DNA of 64,000 nucleotides, from positions 1 to 64,000 of the forward strand of contig NW_026110862.1 in the NCBI RefSeq assembly GCF_024679095.1. Reading direction: 5' to 3'. Position numbers and translations under genes: made by a program. This document shows positions 42,744 through 54,540 of this stretch, piece after piece (the stretch's first letter is position 1; each line of letters opens with the position of its first letter). The DNA is from Eriocheir sinensis (taxonomy: Eukaryota; Arthropoda; Malacostraca; Decapoda; Varunidae). Below the pieces are notes generated by a model. That model searched no databases and was not told where the DNA came from. It saw only the letters and a list, made by a program, of their open reading frames with translations.

Positions 42744-43900
42744 CTAAGTGAACTCATATGTCAAATGTCACCAAGAGTTTGCATTTCAGTTTTAGTGAAT
42801 ATTGAGGTTGTTTCCTGATGAGTCAATCGTGTTGCACTGGAGCACTTAAGGTGGGAGCTCAATCCATTCCTGCGCCATAACGTTGGTGAAGAAAGCTTTG
42901 GTGCAGTCTGAATATAGTTGCTTACGGTTAAGCTTTGTGACATTTTTTCTCGCTCGAAACATGTCACCGATCACAACTAATTTGGATTTGTCCACATTCG
43001 TAAAACCCTTGAGTATTTTGAAATATACGATCAATTTTCCTCGGGGACGATGTTTCTCCAGAAGACCAGGATTCTGTTCGCTTTATTTGCTGTATCAATG
43101 CATCGCTGTGTAAATTTGAAGGTTTGACGCGATTTTGGCACCCAGGTCCCTGACACACTGAACGATTTTGAGTTTCACGCCACGCATTTCGTAGTCGGAC
43201 CTCTTAGTTTGTGTTCGAACTTGAAGAATATTGAGGAGCATCTTCCACCTATCAAACCAAGCTGAAATATAATGCAAATCTTCTTGGATGCTTTGTCTGT
43301 CTGTTTGAGGGGTCGAATTACCAATCTTTGTGTCGTCTGCAAATTTACTGATGAGATTCTTGAGTCGTTGATGTAAACTATAAATAGCACTGGGCCAAGG
43401 ATTGAACTCTAAGAGACACCGCTAGTGACAGGTGCCACTCTTGAGTCAACACCATCAGTCACCAGTTTTCGCTGTCTGTTGCCCGCCAATTAGCGACCCA
43501 TTGCTAACTTTACCTTCAACCTCGTAACTGGATTTCCTACAGTAATGTATGGTGTGGAACTTTATAAAATAATTTTTAAAAATCAAAATAGACTACGTCC
43601 AGTGAAAGAAAAGAGGTCGTTATATAAGGTCAGTAGGTTCGATAAGCAAGATCTTTTGTTACGGAAGCCATGTTGTGAATCCTTAAAAGTAGTGAGTGGC
43701 ATTCAAGGTAACTCACAAGTATGCTCTCGTGTAGCTTACTCACTACTGATGTATACTGATAAGCCTGTAAAAATCCGCTACTTTTTGTCTCTATTCTTCA
43801 TAATCGGTGTTACTTAGCTATCTTCTTACCCAAAGTAATGATGCCTTGTTTGAAGGACATAACTGAATAAAGATGTGAGAAAGGAGAATATAGTATAGGG
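42744..43900 (-). pseudogene. CR1-like LINE, RT and C-terminal remnant
   Basis: Read in reverse from about 43560, there is an RT with FIVYINDSRISS, then KFADDTKIG at about 43340 with the active-site aspartates intact, HYISAWFDRWKMLLN, GVKLKIVQCVRDLGAKI, and a tail with YFKILKGFTNVDKSKL, KAFFTNVMAQEWIELPP. Frame changes are frequent. The tail style matches the LINE fragment at 59774. Coding similarity fades above 43820. Confidence 0.72.
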
Positions 43901-44141
43901 TGTATATTGTCTGCTCCTGGACTTTTATTAGTTTTAAAGGGATTGGAGAGCATTAAAAACTTCAACGATAGTTTTTACAAAGTTGTAAGTTTAAAGCGAT
44001 TCGATTAGTGTCTTATTTTCAATTTGTCTAACTATACCTATTAATATTAGTATTATTGTTATTATAATATTATATTTATAATAATTATTATAGTCATAAT
44101 TAGCATTGTTCTTCTTCTGTTCATTATTATTATTTTTAGTG

Positions 44142-44389
44142 CTGCCTGTAGAGGTGGTAAGCAGGGGTATCTTGGGCGACCCAGCCCATTAGTGGAGCAG
44201 TCGAATGATATTTTTAATGGCTGCGGTGTTGTAAGACTTCCTTGGGCCTTTCTGCCCCCCGGTGCTCTACTTAATCGATGTCGTTAAAGTTACGGTTGAT
44301 TGAAGATCTGAACAGCGTTTGTAAAATCTTCCCCCAACACGGCGATGGTTGAAAATTGGCTGCGGCTTGCGGTGGAACTCGGACCAAGT
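44142..44389 (-). mobile_element. tRNA-derived SINE, family C, diverged copy
   Basis: It follows the same order as 36786 (GCCTGTAGAGGTGG, GGTGCTCTACTTAATCG, AAGATCTGAACAGC, GGCGATGGTTGAAAATTG) with many changes, and runs into the poly-T of the next LINE. Confidence 0.6.
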
Positions 44390-44390
44390 T

Positions 44391-45060
44391 TTTTTTTTTT
44401 TTTTTTTTTTTTACAACAAAGGAGGCAGCTCAAGGGCACACAAAAAATAATAAAAAAAAAGCCCGCTACTCGCTGCTCCTAAAAAAGAAACAATAGAGGT
44501 GGCCGAAAGCAAGATCAAATACGGGAGGAGAGGTGTCCTGATACCCTCCTCTTGAAAGAGTTCAAGTCGTAGGCAGGAGGAAATACAGATGAAGGAAGAT
44601 TGTTCCAGAGTTTACCAGCGTGAGAGATGAAAGAGTGAAGATGCTGGTTAACTCTTGCATAAGGGGTTGGACAGTATAGGGATGAGCATGAGTAGAAAGT
44701 CGAGTGCAGCGAGGCCGCGGGAGGGGGGGAGGCATGCAGTTAGCAAGTTCAGAAGAGCAGTCAGCGTGGAAATATCGATAGAAGATAGAAAGAGGCAACA
44801 TTGCGGCGGAATTTAAGAGGTAGAAGACTATCAGTATGAGGAGGAGAGCTGATGAGACGAAGAGCCTTAGCCTCCACTCTGTCCAGAAGAGCTGTGTGAG
44901 TGGAGCCCCCCCACACATGAGATCCATACTCCATACGAGGGCGGACAAGGCCCCTGTATATGGACAGCAACTGTGCAGGGGAGAAGAACTGGCGGAGACG
45001 GTACAGAACGCCCAGCCTCGAGGAAGATGATTTAGTAAGAGATGAGATATGAAGTTTCCA
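44391..45060 (-). mobile_element. LINE-X, older copy, 3' part (continues at 48586)
   Basis: Poly-T at about 44391-44412 is the reverse of the poly-A tail. The minus strand then encodes the C-terminal tail of LINE-X (WGGSTHTALLDRVEAKALRL, HADCSSELANCMP). It stops at 45060 within GAAGTTTCCA. The next bases of the family, CAGTTGAGATTTTGAG, appear at 48586, so this and 48586-50275 are one copy split by a younger insertion. Confidence 0.8.
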
Positions 45061-45274
45061 TTTTTTTTTTTTTTTTTTACAGCAAAGGAGACAGTTCAAG
45101 GGCACACAAAAAGCAAACATTAATAAAAAAAAAAAGCCCGCTACTCACTGCTCCTAAAAAGAATCCAAAGAGGTGGCCGAAAGATAGGTCAGTTTCGGGA
45201 GGAGAGGTGTCCTGATACCCTCCTCTTGAAAGAGTTTAAGTCGTAGGCAGGAGGAAATACAGATGAAGGAAGAT
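45061..45274 (-). mobile_element. Extra copy of the LINE-X 3' end
   Basis: A poly-T and about 200 bases of LINE-X 3' sequence, nearly identical to the 3' end of the copy that begins at 45275 (both have AGATAGGTCAGTTTCGGGAG where other copies differ). It is a tandem duplication of that copy's end. Confidence 0.82.
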
Positions 45275-45393
45275 TTTTTTATTTTTTTTACAGCAAAGGA
45301 GACAGCTCAAGGGCACAAAAAAGTAAACATTAATAAAAAAAACCCGCTACTCACTGCTCCTAAAAGAATCCAAAGAGGTGGCCGAAAGATAGG

Positions 45394-46887
45394 TCAGTTT
45401 CGGGAGGAGAGGTGTCCTGATACCCTCCTCTTGAAAGAGTTTAAGTCGTAGGCAGGAGGAAATACAGATGAAGGAAGATTGTTCCAGAGTTTACCAGCGT
45501 GAGGGATGAAAGAGTGAAGATGCTGGTTAACTCTTGCATAAGGGGTTTGGACAGTATAGGGATGAGCATGAGTAGAAAGTCGAGTGCAGCGGGGCCGCGG
45601 GATGCAGTTAGCAAGTTCAGAAGAGCAGTCAGCGTGGAAATATCGATAGAAGATAGAAAGAGAGGCAACATTGCGGCGGAATTTAAGAGGTAGAAGACTA
45701 TCAGTATGAGGAGGAGAGCTGATGAGACGAAGAGCCTTAGCCTCCACTCTGTGCAGAAGAGCTGTGAGTGGAGCCCCCACACATGAGATGCATACTCCAT
45801 AAGAGGGCGGACAAGGCCCTGTATATGGACAGCAACTGTGCAGGGAGAAGAACTGGCGGAGACGGTACAAAACGCCCAGCCTCGAGGAAGCTGATTTAGT
45901 AAGAGATGAGATATGAAGTTTCAGTTGAGATTTTGAGTTAAGGATAGACCGAGAATGTTTAGTGTTGAGGAAGGTGATATCTGGGTGTTGTCAACGAATA
46001 GGTGAACGTTGTTTGGAAGATTGTGTCGAGTGGATAGGTGGAGAAACTGTTGTTTAGAGGCGTTGAAGGAAACCAGGTTCTCCTTGCCCCAATCGGAAAT
46101 AATAGTAAGGTCTGAGGCTAAGCGTTCTGCAGTCTCCAGACTTGAGTCGGTACGTTCCTGAAGGGTGGGTCTTCTATTAAAAGAAGTTGAATAATGCAGA
46201 GTGGAATAATCGGCGTAGGAATGGATAGGACAGTTCGTTTTGGAAAGAAGATCATCAGTGAACAACAGAAAAGAGTGGGAGATAGGACGGAACCCTGTGG
46301 GACACCACTGTTAATAGATTTAGAGAAGAACAGTGACCGTCTACCACGGCAGAAATAGAACAGTCAGAAAGGAAACTGGAGATAAAGGTACAGAGAAGGA
46401 TAGAAACCGTAGGAGGGTAGTTTGAAAGCAAAGATTTGTGCCAGACCCTATCAAAAGCTTTTGATATGTCCAGCGCAATAGCAAAAGTTTCACCGAAACG
46501 GCTAAGAGAGGATGACCAAAAATCAGTTAAGGGAGTAAGAAGATCGCCATTAGAACGCCCCTTGCGGAACCCATACTGGCGATCAGATAAAAGGTCAGCA
46601 GTGGAAAGGTGCTTTTAAATCTTCCGGTTTAGAATTGATTCAAAAGCTTTAGATAGAACAAGAAAGTAAAGCAATAGGACGGTAGTCTGAGGATTGGAGC
46701 GGTCACCCATCTTAGGTACAGGCTGTATGAAGGCATACTTCCAGCAAGAAGGACAGGTAGATGTTGACAGGCAGAGGCGAAAGAGTTTGACCAGGCAGGG
46801 TGACAGCACGGAGGCACAGTTTTTAAGGACAATAGGAGGCACTCCATCAGGTCCATAAGCCTTCTGAGGATTGAGGCCAGAGAGGGC
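45394..46887 (-). pseudogene. LINE-X RT and C-terminal tail of the younger copy, broken
   Basis: The RT is recognisable by homology to the older copy: GVPP/IVLKN near 46830, a fingers segment with indels at 46620-46700, and a palm where the active-site YADD reads YADY (46220-46200). The thumb and tail (YRLRQFF, RVEAKALRLISSPP, GKLWNNLPSSVFPPAYDLNS) end at 45394. Multiple frameshifts are present. Confidence 0.75.
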
Positions 46888-48015
46888 TTAGAAAACATCA
46901 TTTTGAAGAATCTGTATAACAGGCATAAAGGAGTCAGAGGGGGGATGAGTAGGAGGAATATGCCCAGAATCGTCCAGAGTGGAGTTTTTAGAAAAAGTTT
47001 GAGAGAAGAGTTCAGCCTTAGAGATAGATGAGACGGCAGTGTTGCCGTCAGGACTGAGGAGTGGAGGGAAAGATGAAGAAGTGAAGTTGGAGGAGATGTT
47101 TTTGGCTAGATGCCAGAAGTCACGGGAAGAGTTAGAGAAAGCCAGGTTTTGACATTTTCTATTAATGAAAGAATTTTTGGTTAGTCGGAGAATAGATTTG
47201 GCACGATTTCGGGCAGAAATGTAAAATTCATAATTAGCATTAGTTTGAAGGCTCTGGTACCTTTTGTGAGCTACCTCTCTATCATTGACAGCACGAGAAC
47301 TAGCGTGATTAAACCAAGGCTTTTTTGCGTGAGGAGTAGAGAAAGAACGAGGAATGTATGCCTCCATTCCAGAGACAATCACCTCTGTGATGCGCTGAGC
47401 ACACACAGAGGGGTCTCTATCCAGGAAGCAATAATCATTCCACGGGAAATCGGAAAAGTACATCCTCAGGTCGTCCCACCGAGCTGAAGCAAAATGCCAG
47501 AAGCATCGCCTCTTCGGTGGGTCCAGAGGGTGTACAGGAGCGATAGGACAGGATGCAGAAATAAGATTGTGATCGGAGGAGCCCAACGGAGAGAACAGTT
47601 TGACAGAATAAGCAGAAGGGTTTGAGGTAAGGAAGAGGTCTAGAATGTTGGGCCGATCTCCAAGACGGTCAGGAATACGTGTAGGGTGCTGGACCAACTG
47701 CTCTAGGTCGTTGAGGATAGCAAAGTTGTAGGCTTGTTCACCAGGATGGTCAGTGAAAGAGGATGAAAGCCAAAGCTGGTGGTGAACATTGAAATCTCCT
47801 AGGATGGAGATTTCAGCGAAGGGAGAGTGGGTCAAGATGTGCTCCACTTTAGAATTCAAATAGTCAAAGAATTTTACATAGTTGGTAGAGTTAGGTGAGA
47901 GATAAACAGCACAGATGTATTTAGTAATAGAATGACAGTGAAGTCTTAACCAGATGGTGGAAAATTCAGAAGAGTCAAGGTCGTGGGCACGAGAGCAAGT
48001 GATGTCGTTGCGCAC
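46888..48015 (-). CDS. LINE-X ORF2: endonuclease domain, open for 375 codons
   Basis: The frame contains [20 protein letters not shown], then [28 protein letters not shown] and [13 protein letters not shown], which are the Asn-Asp and Ser-Asp-His motifs of the LINE endonuclease. A linker ([24 protein letters not shown]) follows. The start at 48015 is only the first Met; the domain begins upstream in another frame ([20 protein letters not shown]) at about 48200. It ends at a TAA at 46890-46888 where the older copy has a Tyr codon, so this stop is a nonsense change before the RT. Confidence 0.85.
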   Translation of the reverse strand: MRNDITCSRAHDLDSSEFSTIWLRLHCHSITKYICAVYLSPNSTNYVKFFDYLNSKVEHILTHSPFAEISILGDFNVHHQLWLSSSFTDHPGEQAYNFAILNDLEQLVQHPTRIPDRLGDRPNILDLFLTSNPSAYSVKLFSPLGSSDHNLISASCPIAPVHPLDPPKRRCFWHFASARWDDLRMYFSDFPWNDYCFLDRDPSVCAQRITEVIVSGMEAYIPRSFSTPHAKKPWFNHASSRAVNDREVAHKRYQSLQTNANYEFYISARNRAKSILRLTKNSFINRKCQNLAFSNSSRDFWHLAKNISSNFTSSSFPPLLSPDGNTAVSSISKAELFSQTFSKNSTLDDSGHIPPTHPPSDSFMPVIQILQNDVF

Positions 48016-48776
48016 GTAGGCGCAACATCCAGCTTTGGATTGAAATTTAGGATAGAGATAGTAGGAGGGAACAGAGTAGAGATTGCTGTCAGTAGCCTCA
48101 GAACCTGTGTTTCGGTAAGGAAGAGAAGGTGAGGTTTAGAGGAGGAAAGATGATGTTCCACAGAATGAAAATTAGAGCGAAGACCGCGAATGTTGCAGAA
48201 ATTGAGAAGAAAGAGGTTCGAGGAGTTATCATGACACCTCTCGGGTCGGCAGCCAGAAGGGGAGTCCTCCCTGGGGGTATTTGTGGTCCCCCCCCCCAGT
48301 CGGGGACTCCGAGGCTTGGTGTATGTGCGCCATTTTGAAATTTTGATTTTGGGAAAAGGTGTATATGTTGTGTGAATGTAGTGTGGTGTGGATAAAGAGA
48401 GGATCTGTCTTTAGAGAGCATGCTGAACTACTCTCCGGTGTTGGTGAGACAATAGGGAAACGGTTAGTGAGGACATGGGAAGGGTCTTTGGAGGGCTTCA
48501 GCTCCCTTCTCACCTCCCATATATACCTCACCGGGAGTGGCTTGCGCCCGTTCGGTAGGTGTCTTCCTACCTACTCCAGCCAGTTGAGATTTTGAGTTAA
48601 GGATAGACCGAGGATGTTTAGTGTTGAGGAAGGTGATAGCTGGGTGTTGTCAAAGAATAGGGGATAGTTGTTTGGAAGATTGTGTCGAGTGGATAGGTGG
48701 AGAAACTGCGTTTTTGAGGCGTTGAAGGACACCAGGTTCTTCTTGCCCCAATCGGAAATAATAGTAAGGTCGGAGG

Positions 48777-49583
48777 CTAAGCGTTCTGCAGCCTCCAGCC
48801 GTTAAGTTCCTGTAGGGTGGGTCTTCTATTAAAAGAAGTTGAGTAATGCAGAGTGGAATCATCGGCGTAGGAATGGATAGGACAGTTCGTTTTGGAAAGA
48901 AGATCATCAATGAACAACAGAAAAAGAGTGGGAGATAGGACAGAACCCTGTGGGACACCACTGTTAATAGATTTAGGGGAAGAACAGTGACCGTCTACCA
49001 CGGCAGAAATAGAACGGTCAGAAAGGAAACTGGAGATAAAGGTACAGAGAGAAGGATAGAAACCGTAGGAGGGTAGTTTGGAAAGCAAAGATTTGTGCCA
49101 GACCCTATCAAAAGCTTTTGATATGTCCAGCGCAATAGCAAAAGTTTCACCGAAACGGCTAAGAGAGGGTGACCAAGAGTCAGTTAAGAAGGCTAGGAGA
49201 TCACCAGTAGAACGCCCCTTGCGGAACCCATACTGGCGATCAGATAGAAGGTCAGAAGTGGAAAGGTGCTTTTGAATCTTCCGGTTAAGGATTGATTCAA
49301 AAGCTTTAGATAGACAAGAAAGTAAAGCTATAGGACGGTAGTTTGAGGGATTGGAGCGGTCACCCTTCTTAGGCACAGGCTGTATGAAGGCATACTTCCA
49401 GCAAGAAAGGAAGGTAGATGTTGACAGGCAGAGGCGAAAGAGTTTGACCAGGCAGGGTGACAGCACGGAGGCACAGTTTTTAAGGACAATAGGAGACACT
49501 CCATCAGGTCCATCAGCCTTCTGAGGATTGAGGCCAGAGAGGGCATAGAAAACATCATTTTGAAGAATCTTTATAACAGGCAT
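48777..49583 (-). CDS. LINE-X reverse transcriptase, open for 268 codons
   Basis: The frame runs from the fingers ([56 protein letters not shown]) through the palm ([36 protein letters not shown]) to the active site [11 protein letters not shown]. All catalytic aspartates are present. The first Met is internal; the endonuclease and linker lie upstream in 50221-49571, and the two frames overlap slightly because of an indel near 49590. Confidence 0.88.
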   Translation of the reverse strand: MPVIKILQNDVFYALSGLNPQKADGPDGVSPIVLKNCASVLSPCLVKLFRLCLSTSTFLSCWKYAFIQPVPKKGDRSNPSNYRPIALLSCLSKAFESILNRKIQKHLSTSDLLSDRQYGFRKGRSTGDLLAFLTDSWSPSLSRFGETFAIALDISKAFDRVWHKSLLSKLPSYGFYPSLCTFISSFLSDRSISAVVDGHCSSPKSINSGVPQGSVLSPTLFLLFIDDLLSKTNCPIHSYADDSTLHYSTSFNRRPTLQELNGWRLQNA

Positions 49584-50221
49584 AAAGGAGGAATATGCCC
49601 AGAATCGTCCAGAGTGGAGTTTTTAGAAAAAGTTTGAGAGAAGAGTTCAGCCTTAGAGATAGATGAGACGGCAGTGTTGCCGTCAGGACTGAGGAGTGGA
49701 GGGAAAGATGAAGAAGTGAAGTTGGAGGAGATGTTTTTGGCTAGATGCCAGAAGTCACGGGAAGAGTTAGAGAAAGGAAGGTTTTGGCATTTTCTATTAA
49801 TGAAAGAATTTTTGGTTAGTCGGAGAATAGATTTGGCACGATTTCGGGCAGAAATGTAAAGTTCATAATTAGCATTAGTTTGAAGGCTCTGGTACCTTTT
49901 GTGAGCTACCTCTCTATCATTGACAGCACTAAAACAAGCGTGATTAAACCAAGGCTTTTTAGCGTGAGGAGTAGAGAAAGAACGAGGAATGTATGCCTCC
50001 ATTCCAGAGACAATCACCTCTGTGATGCGCTGAGCACACACAGAGGGGTCTCTATCCTGGAAGCAATAATCATTCCACGGGAAATCGGAAAAGTACATCT
50101 TCAGGTCGTCCCACCGAGCTGAAGCAAAATGCCAGAAGCATCGCCTCTTCGGTGGGTCCAGAGGGTGTACAGGAGCGATAGGACAGGATGCAGAAATAAG
50201 ATTGTGATCGGAGGAGCCCAA
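49571..50221 (-). pseudogene. LINE-X endonuclease end and linker of the older copy
   Basis: Matches the younger copy from [13 protein letters not shown] through [20 protein letters not shown] to [10 protein letters not shown] deletion of about 20 bases near 49590 relative to the younger copy shifts the frame. Confidence 0.8.
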
Positions 50222-50275
50222 CGGAGAGAACAGTTTGACAGAATAAGCAGAAGGGTTTGAGGTAAGGAAGAGGTC

Positions 50276-50560
50276 TATTCTCCTCCTCCTCCTCCTCCTC
50301 CTCCTCTTCCTTTCACTTTCCCTTTCTCGTTGCCTTAACGCTTCCCTTTCTTTCTCCCTTTCGTTTTACCTATACCTTTACTTATTCTCCTCCTCCTCCT
50401 CCTCCTCCTCCTCTTCCTTTCACTTTCCCTTTCTCGTTGCCTTAACGCTTCCCTTTCCCTTTCTTTTTCCCTTTCGTTTTACCTATACCTTTACTTATTC
50501 TCCTCCTCCTCCTCCTCCTCCTTCTCTTAATCCTCTTCATATCCTCCTCCTCCTCCCCCT
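50276..50560. repeat. (TCC)n blocks in a tandem repeat of about 111-115 bp
   Basis: A unit made of a TCC tract, TTTCACTTTCCCTTTCTCG, TTGCCTTAACGC and TTTTACCTATACCTTTACTT starts near 50274, 50384 and 50499. The last unit is only the TCC tract. Confidence 0.92.
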
Positions 50561-51000
50561 GTTTTAATATTTTTTCAAGTCCTTGTTGAAAAAAAAACTA
50601 CGTGACATCCTGAGTCTCCTTGATAATATAACTGTGCGATAACGAACACAGTTGTATAGTCTGAGCGGACGTGAAATTAAGGCGATAACATTACATAGAT
50701 GTATTGGACGAGCGAGTGGAATATGATTAACATTTCTAAACGGAGGCAAAGTAAAGAGAAAACTTTCTTCTCACATTCACTCTACCTTTTTCTTCTCCTT
50801 AAGTCTGGTCTCGATGTTGGTCTGTGGTCTTATTTTGGTCTTGGTCTACTCATGTTCACCGCCACTGACCGATTCGTCGAGCTGTGTCCTCTCAACCCGC
50901 CGCCTGCTCCCTCCCTCCCTCTCTCCCTCCCTCCCTCTCTCCCTCGCTCCCTCCCTCCCTCCCCGCCATATCTCCCATCCACGCCAATAATCACAGAATC
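50561..51000. other. No gene seen
   Basis: A poly-A/T patch, mixed sequence and a C/T-rich stretch (50905-50970). The open frames across it are low complexity. Confidence 0.5.
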
Positions 51001-51009
51001 ATCAAACGA

Positions 51010-51920
51010 GACTTCCACCTTCTTCTTCAATATCTTATGGAAGCGTAACAGAGTGGGTAGGCGCCCTCAAAACCCGTCCCATCATTGGTTTCACCCTGTC
51101 CAAATAACCAAACCACGGCAGCCGGTTAGTCAGGAAGTCACAGGGCTCTTTATCTCTCTCCTCTCTCCTAATTTCTCCACGACGTCCGTCCACCTCTACA
51201 CCGTCCCTAGAAGCGTAGCAGTTTGGTTATATCAGCTCTCAAAACATGGTCCTTTTATGGCCCTGAGATCCTGGTTCATGCAACAAAAACAAATTTAGCT
51301 TGCCAGCAAATCAGTCTTGTTCCTCATTTCCTTCAATATAACCAAAACAAGCCTTCATTTTCCCATCCACAGTACCAACTTGGAAAGCGTAAACAAAACC
51401 TACATTAAAGGAAGGTCCATTTAGAGCATTCATCTTGTCTAATATAACCAGAACTAAAAGTCAGTCAGTCTTGTCTTTCTCATTGCCTTCAAAATAACCA
51501 AAAAAGTCCTTCACCTTCCCATCCACAGTACTTCGAAACCGTAAACAACAACTGAATCAAGGGAAGGCCCATTTAAGCTATCACCTCGTCCATTATAACC
51601 AAACCCCAAAACAGCTAGTCTCGTCCCTCCTATTGCTTTAAAAATCACTAGAGAAGGGCTTTAGCTTCCCATCCACAGTCTTTATGAAAGCGTAAACAAA
51701 AACATTCTGAAGGGAAGGCCCATTTATAGCCATCAGCTCGTCTAATATGACCTAGCCCCCAGAATCAGTCAGTCCTCTTACTCCTATTGCCTTGAAAATC
51801 ATCGGAAAAGGCCTTCATCCTCCTATCCATAGTCCTTTGAAAACGTAAACAAAAAACTCTAAAAGGATGACCCATTTACATCATTCAAATTGTCCTATAA
51901 TAACCAATCCAAGCCAGCCA
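51010..51920. repeat. Degenerate minisatellite, period about 150-156 bp
   Basis: The landmark CCCATCCACAGT recurs at about 51362, 51518 and 51668 and as CCTATCCATAGT at 51821. Each is followed by GAAAGCGTAAACAAAA, GGAAGGCCCATTTA and TCGTCTAATATAACC-like blocks. Weaker units reach back to about 51020. Confidence 0.85.
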
Positions 51921-52088
51921 GCCAGTTTGCGAGACAGTCAGACGCCCTTTCTTACCTCCCTCCCTCCCTCCTTTCCGCCCTCCATCCTCTACTATCTTAA
52001 TCCCTCTCCTTTACTTCCTATGCCACACAGGTCATACCCAACCAGTCAGTCAATAACAGTATAATTCCCCTCGTACGGTTTCAATCCT

Positions 52089-52251
<163 letters not shown>

Positions 52252-52309
52252 ACCTGTCTGAGATATTAAAAAGGATGTATATGTGAATTTCTTCGCCTGT
52301 GTGTGTGTA

Positions 52310-53345
52310 CTAAGTGGTGTGTGTATGTGTGTCTTATGTTAGTGTATATGTCTGTCTGTGGCCGTATGCATGGGATTTGTGTATGTCTGTTACTGTGGGT
52401 GTATGTATGGGAGTGGTGTATGTCTGTATGTGTGGGTTTTGTCTGTCTGTAGGTGTATGTCTATCTGTGTGGGTTTATGTCTATCTGTGTGGGTTTTGTC
52501 TGTCTGTGGATGTATGTCTATCTGTGTGGGTGTATGTCTATCTGTGTGGGTTTATATCTATCTGGGTGGATTTTGTCTGTCTGTGTGGGTTTTGTCTGTC
52601 TGTGGGTGTATGTCTATCTGTGTGGGTTTATGTCTATCTGTGTGGGTTTTGTCTGTCTGTGGGTGTATGTCTATCTGTGTGGGTTTATGTCTATCTGTGT
52701 GGGTTTTGTCTGTCTGTGTGGGTTTTGTCTGTCTGTGTGGGTTTTGTCTGTCTGTGGGTGTATGTCTATCTGTGTGGGTTTATGTCTATCTGTGTGGGTT
52801 TTGTCTGTCTGTGTGGGTTTTGTCTATCTGTGTGGGTTTTGTCTGTCTGTGGGTGTATGTCTATCTGTGTGGGTTTATGTCTATCTGTGTGGGTTTAGTC
52901 TGTCTGTGGGTGTATGTCTATCTGTGTGGGTTTATGTCTATCTGTGTGGGTTTTGTCTGTCTGTGTGGGTTTTGTCTGTCTGTGTGGGTTTTGTCTATCT
53001 GTGTGGGTTTTGTCTATCTGTGTGGGTTTTGTCTGTCTGTGTGGGTTTTGTCTATCTGTGTGGGTTTTGTCTATCTGTGTGGGTTTTGTCTGTCTGTGTG
53101 GGTTTTGTCTGTCTGTGTGGGTTTTGTCTATCTGTGTGGGTTTTGTCTGTATGTGTGGGTTTTGTCTATCTGTGTGGGTTTTGTCTATCTGTGTGGGTTT
53201 TGTCTGTCTGTGTGGGTTTTGTTATCTGTGTGGGTTTTGTCTGTCTGTGTGGGTTTTGTCTATCTGTGTGGGTTTTGTCTGTCTGTAGGTGTATGTCTAT
53301 CTGTGTGGGTTTATGTCTATCTGTGTGGGTTTTGGCTGTCTGTGT
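52310..53345 (+). repeat. G/T-rich satellite, 19-bp period
   Basis: The array is built mainly of CTGTGTGGGTTTTGTCTGT and its close variants. Shorter variants with TATGTCTATCTGTG are mixed in to about 52940. Because 19 is not a multiple of three and the unit lacks stop codons in all three forward frames, three overlapping frames of 190-350 codons stay open. These are not evidence of a protein. Confidence 0.95.
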
Positions 53346-53478
53346 TATTATTATTTTTTTTTTTTTACAACAAAGGAGGCAGCTCAAGGGCACACAAAAA
53401 TAGAAAACAATAATAAAAAAAAAAGCCCGCTACTCGCTGCTCCTAAAAAAGAAACAAAAGAGGTGGCCGAAAGGAAGA

Positions 53479-53937
53479 TCAAATACGGGAGGAGAGGTGT
53501 CTTGATACCCTCCTCTTGAAAGAGTTCAAGTCGTAGGCAGGAGGAAATACAGATGAAGGAAGATTGTTCCAGAGTTTACCAGCGTGAGGGAGGAAAGAGT
53601 GAAGATGCTGGTTAACTCTTGCATAAGGGGTTTGGACAGTATAGGGATGAGCATGAGTAGAAAGTCGAGTGCAGCAGGGCCGCGGGAGGGGGGGAGGCAT
53701 GCAGTTAGCAAGCTCAGAAGAGCAGTCAGCGTGGAAATATCGATAGAAGATAGAAAGAGAGGCACCATTGCGGCGGAATTTAAGAGGTAGAAGACTATCA
53801 GTATGAGGAGGAGAGCGGATGAGACGAAGAGCCTTAGCCTCCACTCTGTCCAGAAGAGCTGTGTGAGTGGAGCCCCCCCACACATGAGATGCATACTCCA
53901 TACGAGGGCGGACAAGGCCCCTATATATGGACACCAA
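53479..53937 (-). pseudogene. LINE-X C-terminal tail
   Basis: Frame with SIYRGLVRPRMEYASHVWGG, RVEAKALRLIRSPPHTDSLL, SELANCMPPPLPRP and GKLWNNLPSSVFPPAYDLNS, ending at a stop at 53479. This is the usual C-terminus of the family. Confidence 0.82.
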
Positions 53938-53967
53938 CTGTGCAGGGGATAAGAATTGGCGGAGACT

Positions 53968-54540
53968 TTACAGAACGCCCAGCCTCGAGGAAGCTGATTT
54001 AGTAAGAGATGAGATATGAAGTTTCCAGTTGAGATTTTGAGCTAAGGATAGACCGAGAATGTTTAGTGTTGAGGAAGGTGATAGCTGGGTGTTGTCAAAG
54101 AATAGGGGATAGTTGTTTGGAAGATTGTGTCGAGTGGATAGGTGGAGAAACTGTGTTTTTGAGGCGTTGAAGGACACCAGGTTCTTCTTGCCCCAATCGG
54201 AAATAATAGTAAGGTCTGAGGCTAAGCGTTCTGCAGCCTCCAGCCTTGAGTCGTTAAGTTCCTGAAGGGTGGGTCTTCTGTTAAAAGAAGTTGAATAATG
54301 CAGAGTGGAATCATCGGCGTAGGAATGGATAGGACAGTTCGTTTTGGAAAGAAGATCATCAATGAACAACAGAAAAAGAGTGGGAGATAGGACAGAACCC
54401 TGTGGGACACCACTGTTAATAGATTTAGGGGAAGAACAGTGACCGTCTACCACGGCAGAAATAGAACGATCAGAAAGGAAACTGGAGATAAAGGTACAGA
54501 GAGAAGGATAGAAACCGTAGGAGGGTAGTTTAGAAAGCAA
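53968..54540 (-). pseudogene. LINE-X RT palm and thumb, open for 190 codons
   Basis: It contains [20 protein letters not shown] and [11 protein letters not shown] with the active site intact, then DLTIISDWGKKNLVSFNASK and LNILGLSLAQNLNWK. It stops at GVL with a TAA where other copies have Tyr (GVLYRLRQF). The tail continues in 53937-53479. Confidence 0.85.

Larger units (their letters stand above)
45275..48585 (-). mobile_element. LINE-X, younger near-complete copy
   Basis: About 3.3 kb in minus orientation: a non-coding 5' region (48585-48250), endonuclease (about 48210-46888), RT (46890-45920) and C-terminal tail to the poly-A at 45275. It is inserted in the older copy at CCA/CCAGTTGAG with a target duplication of at most three bases. 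The RT part has several indels, so the copy is dead. Confidence 0.82.
48586..50275 (-). mobile_element. LINE-X, older copy, 5' part
   Basis: It carries the second half of the endonuclease, the linker and most of the RT, 5' truncated at 50275 next to a TCC repeat. It joins to 45060-44391 across the younger insertion. Confidence 0.82.

Noticed and set aside
50699..51298. A 199-codon plus-strand frame
   Set aside because: It crosses C/T-rich low-complexity sequence and minisatellite units and shows no family motif.
52314..53413. Three long overlapping plus-strand reading frames (up to 351 codons) as a repetitive membrane or Cys-rich protein
   Set aside because: They follow from a stop-free 19-bp satellite unit; all three frames are open and encode the same peptide, and the longest runs into an inserted LINE.
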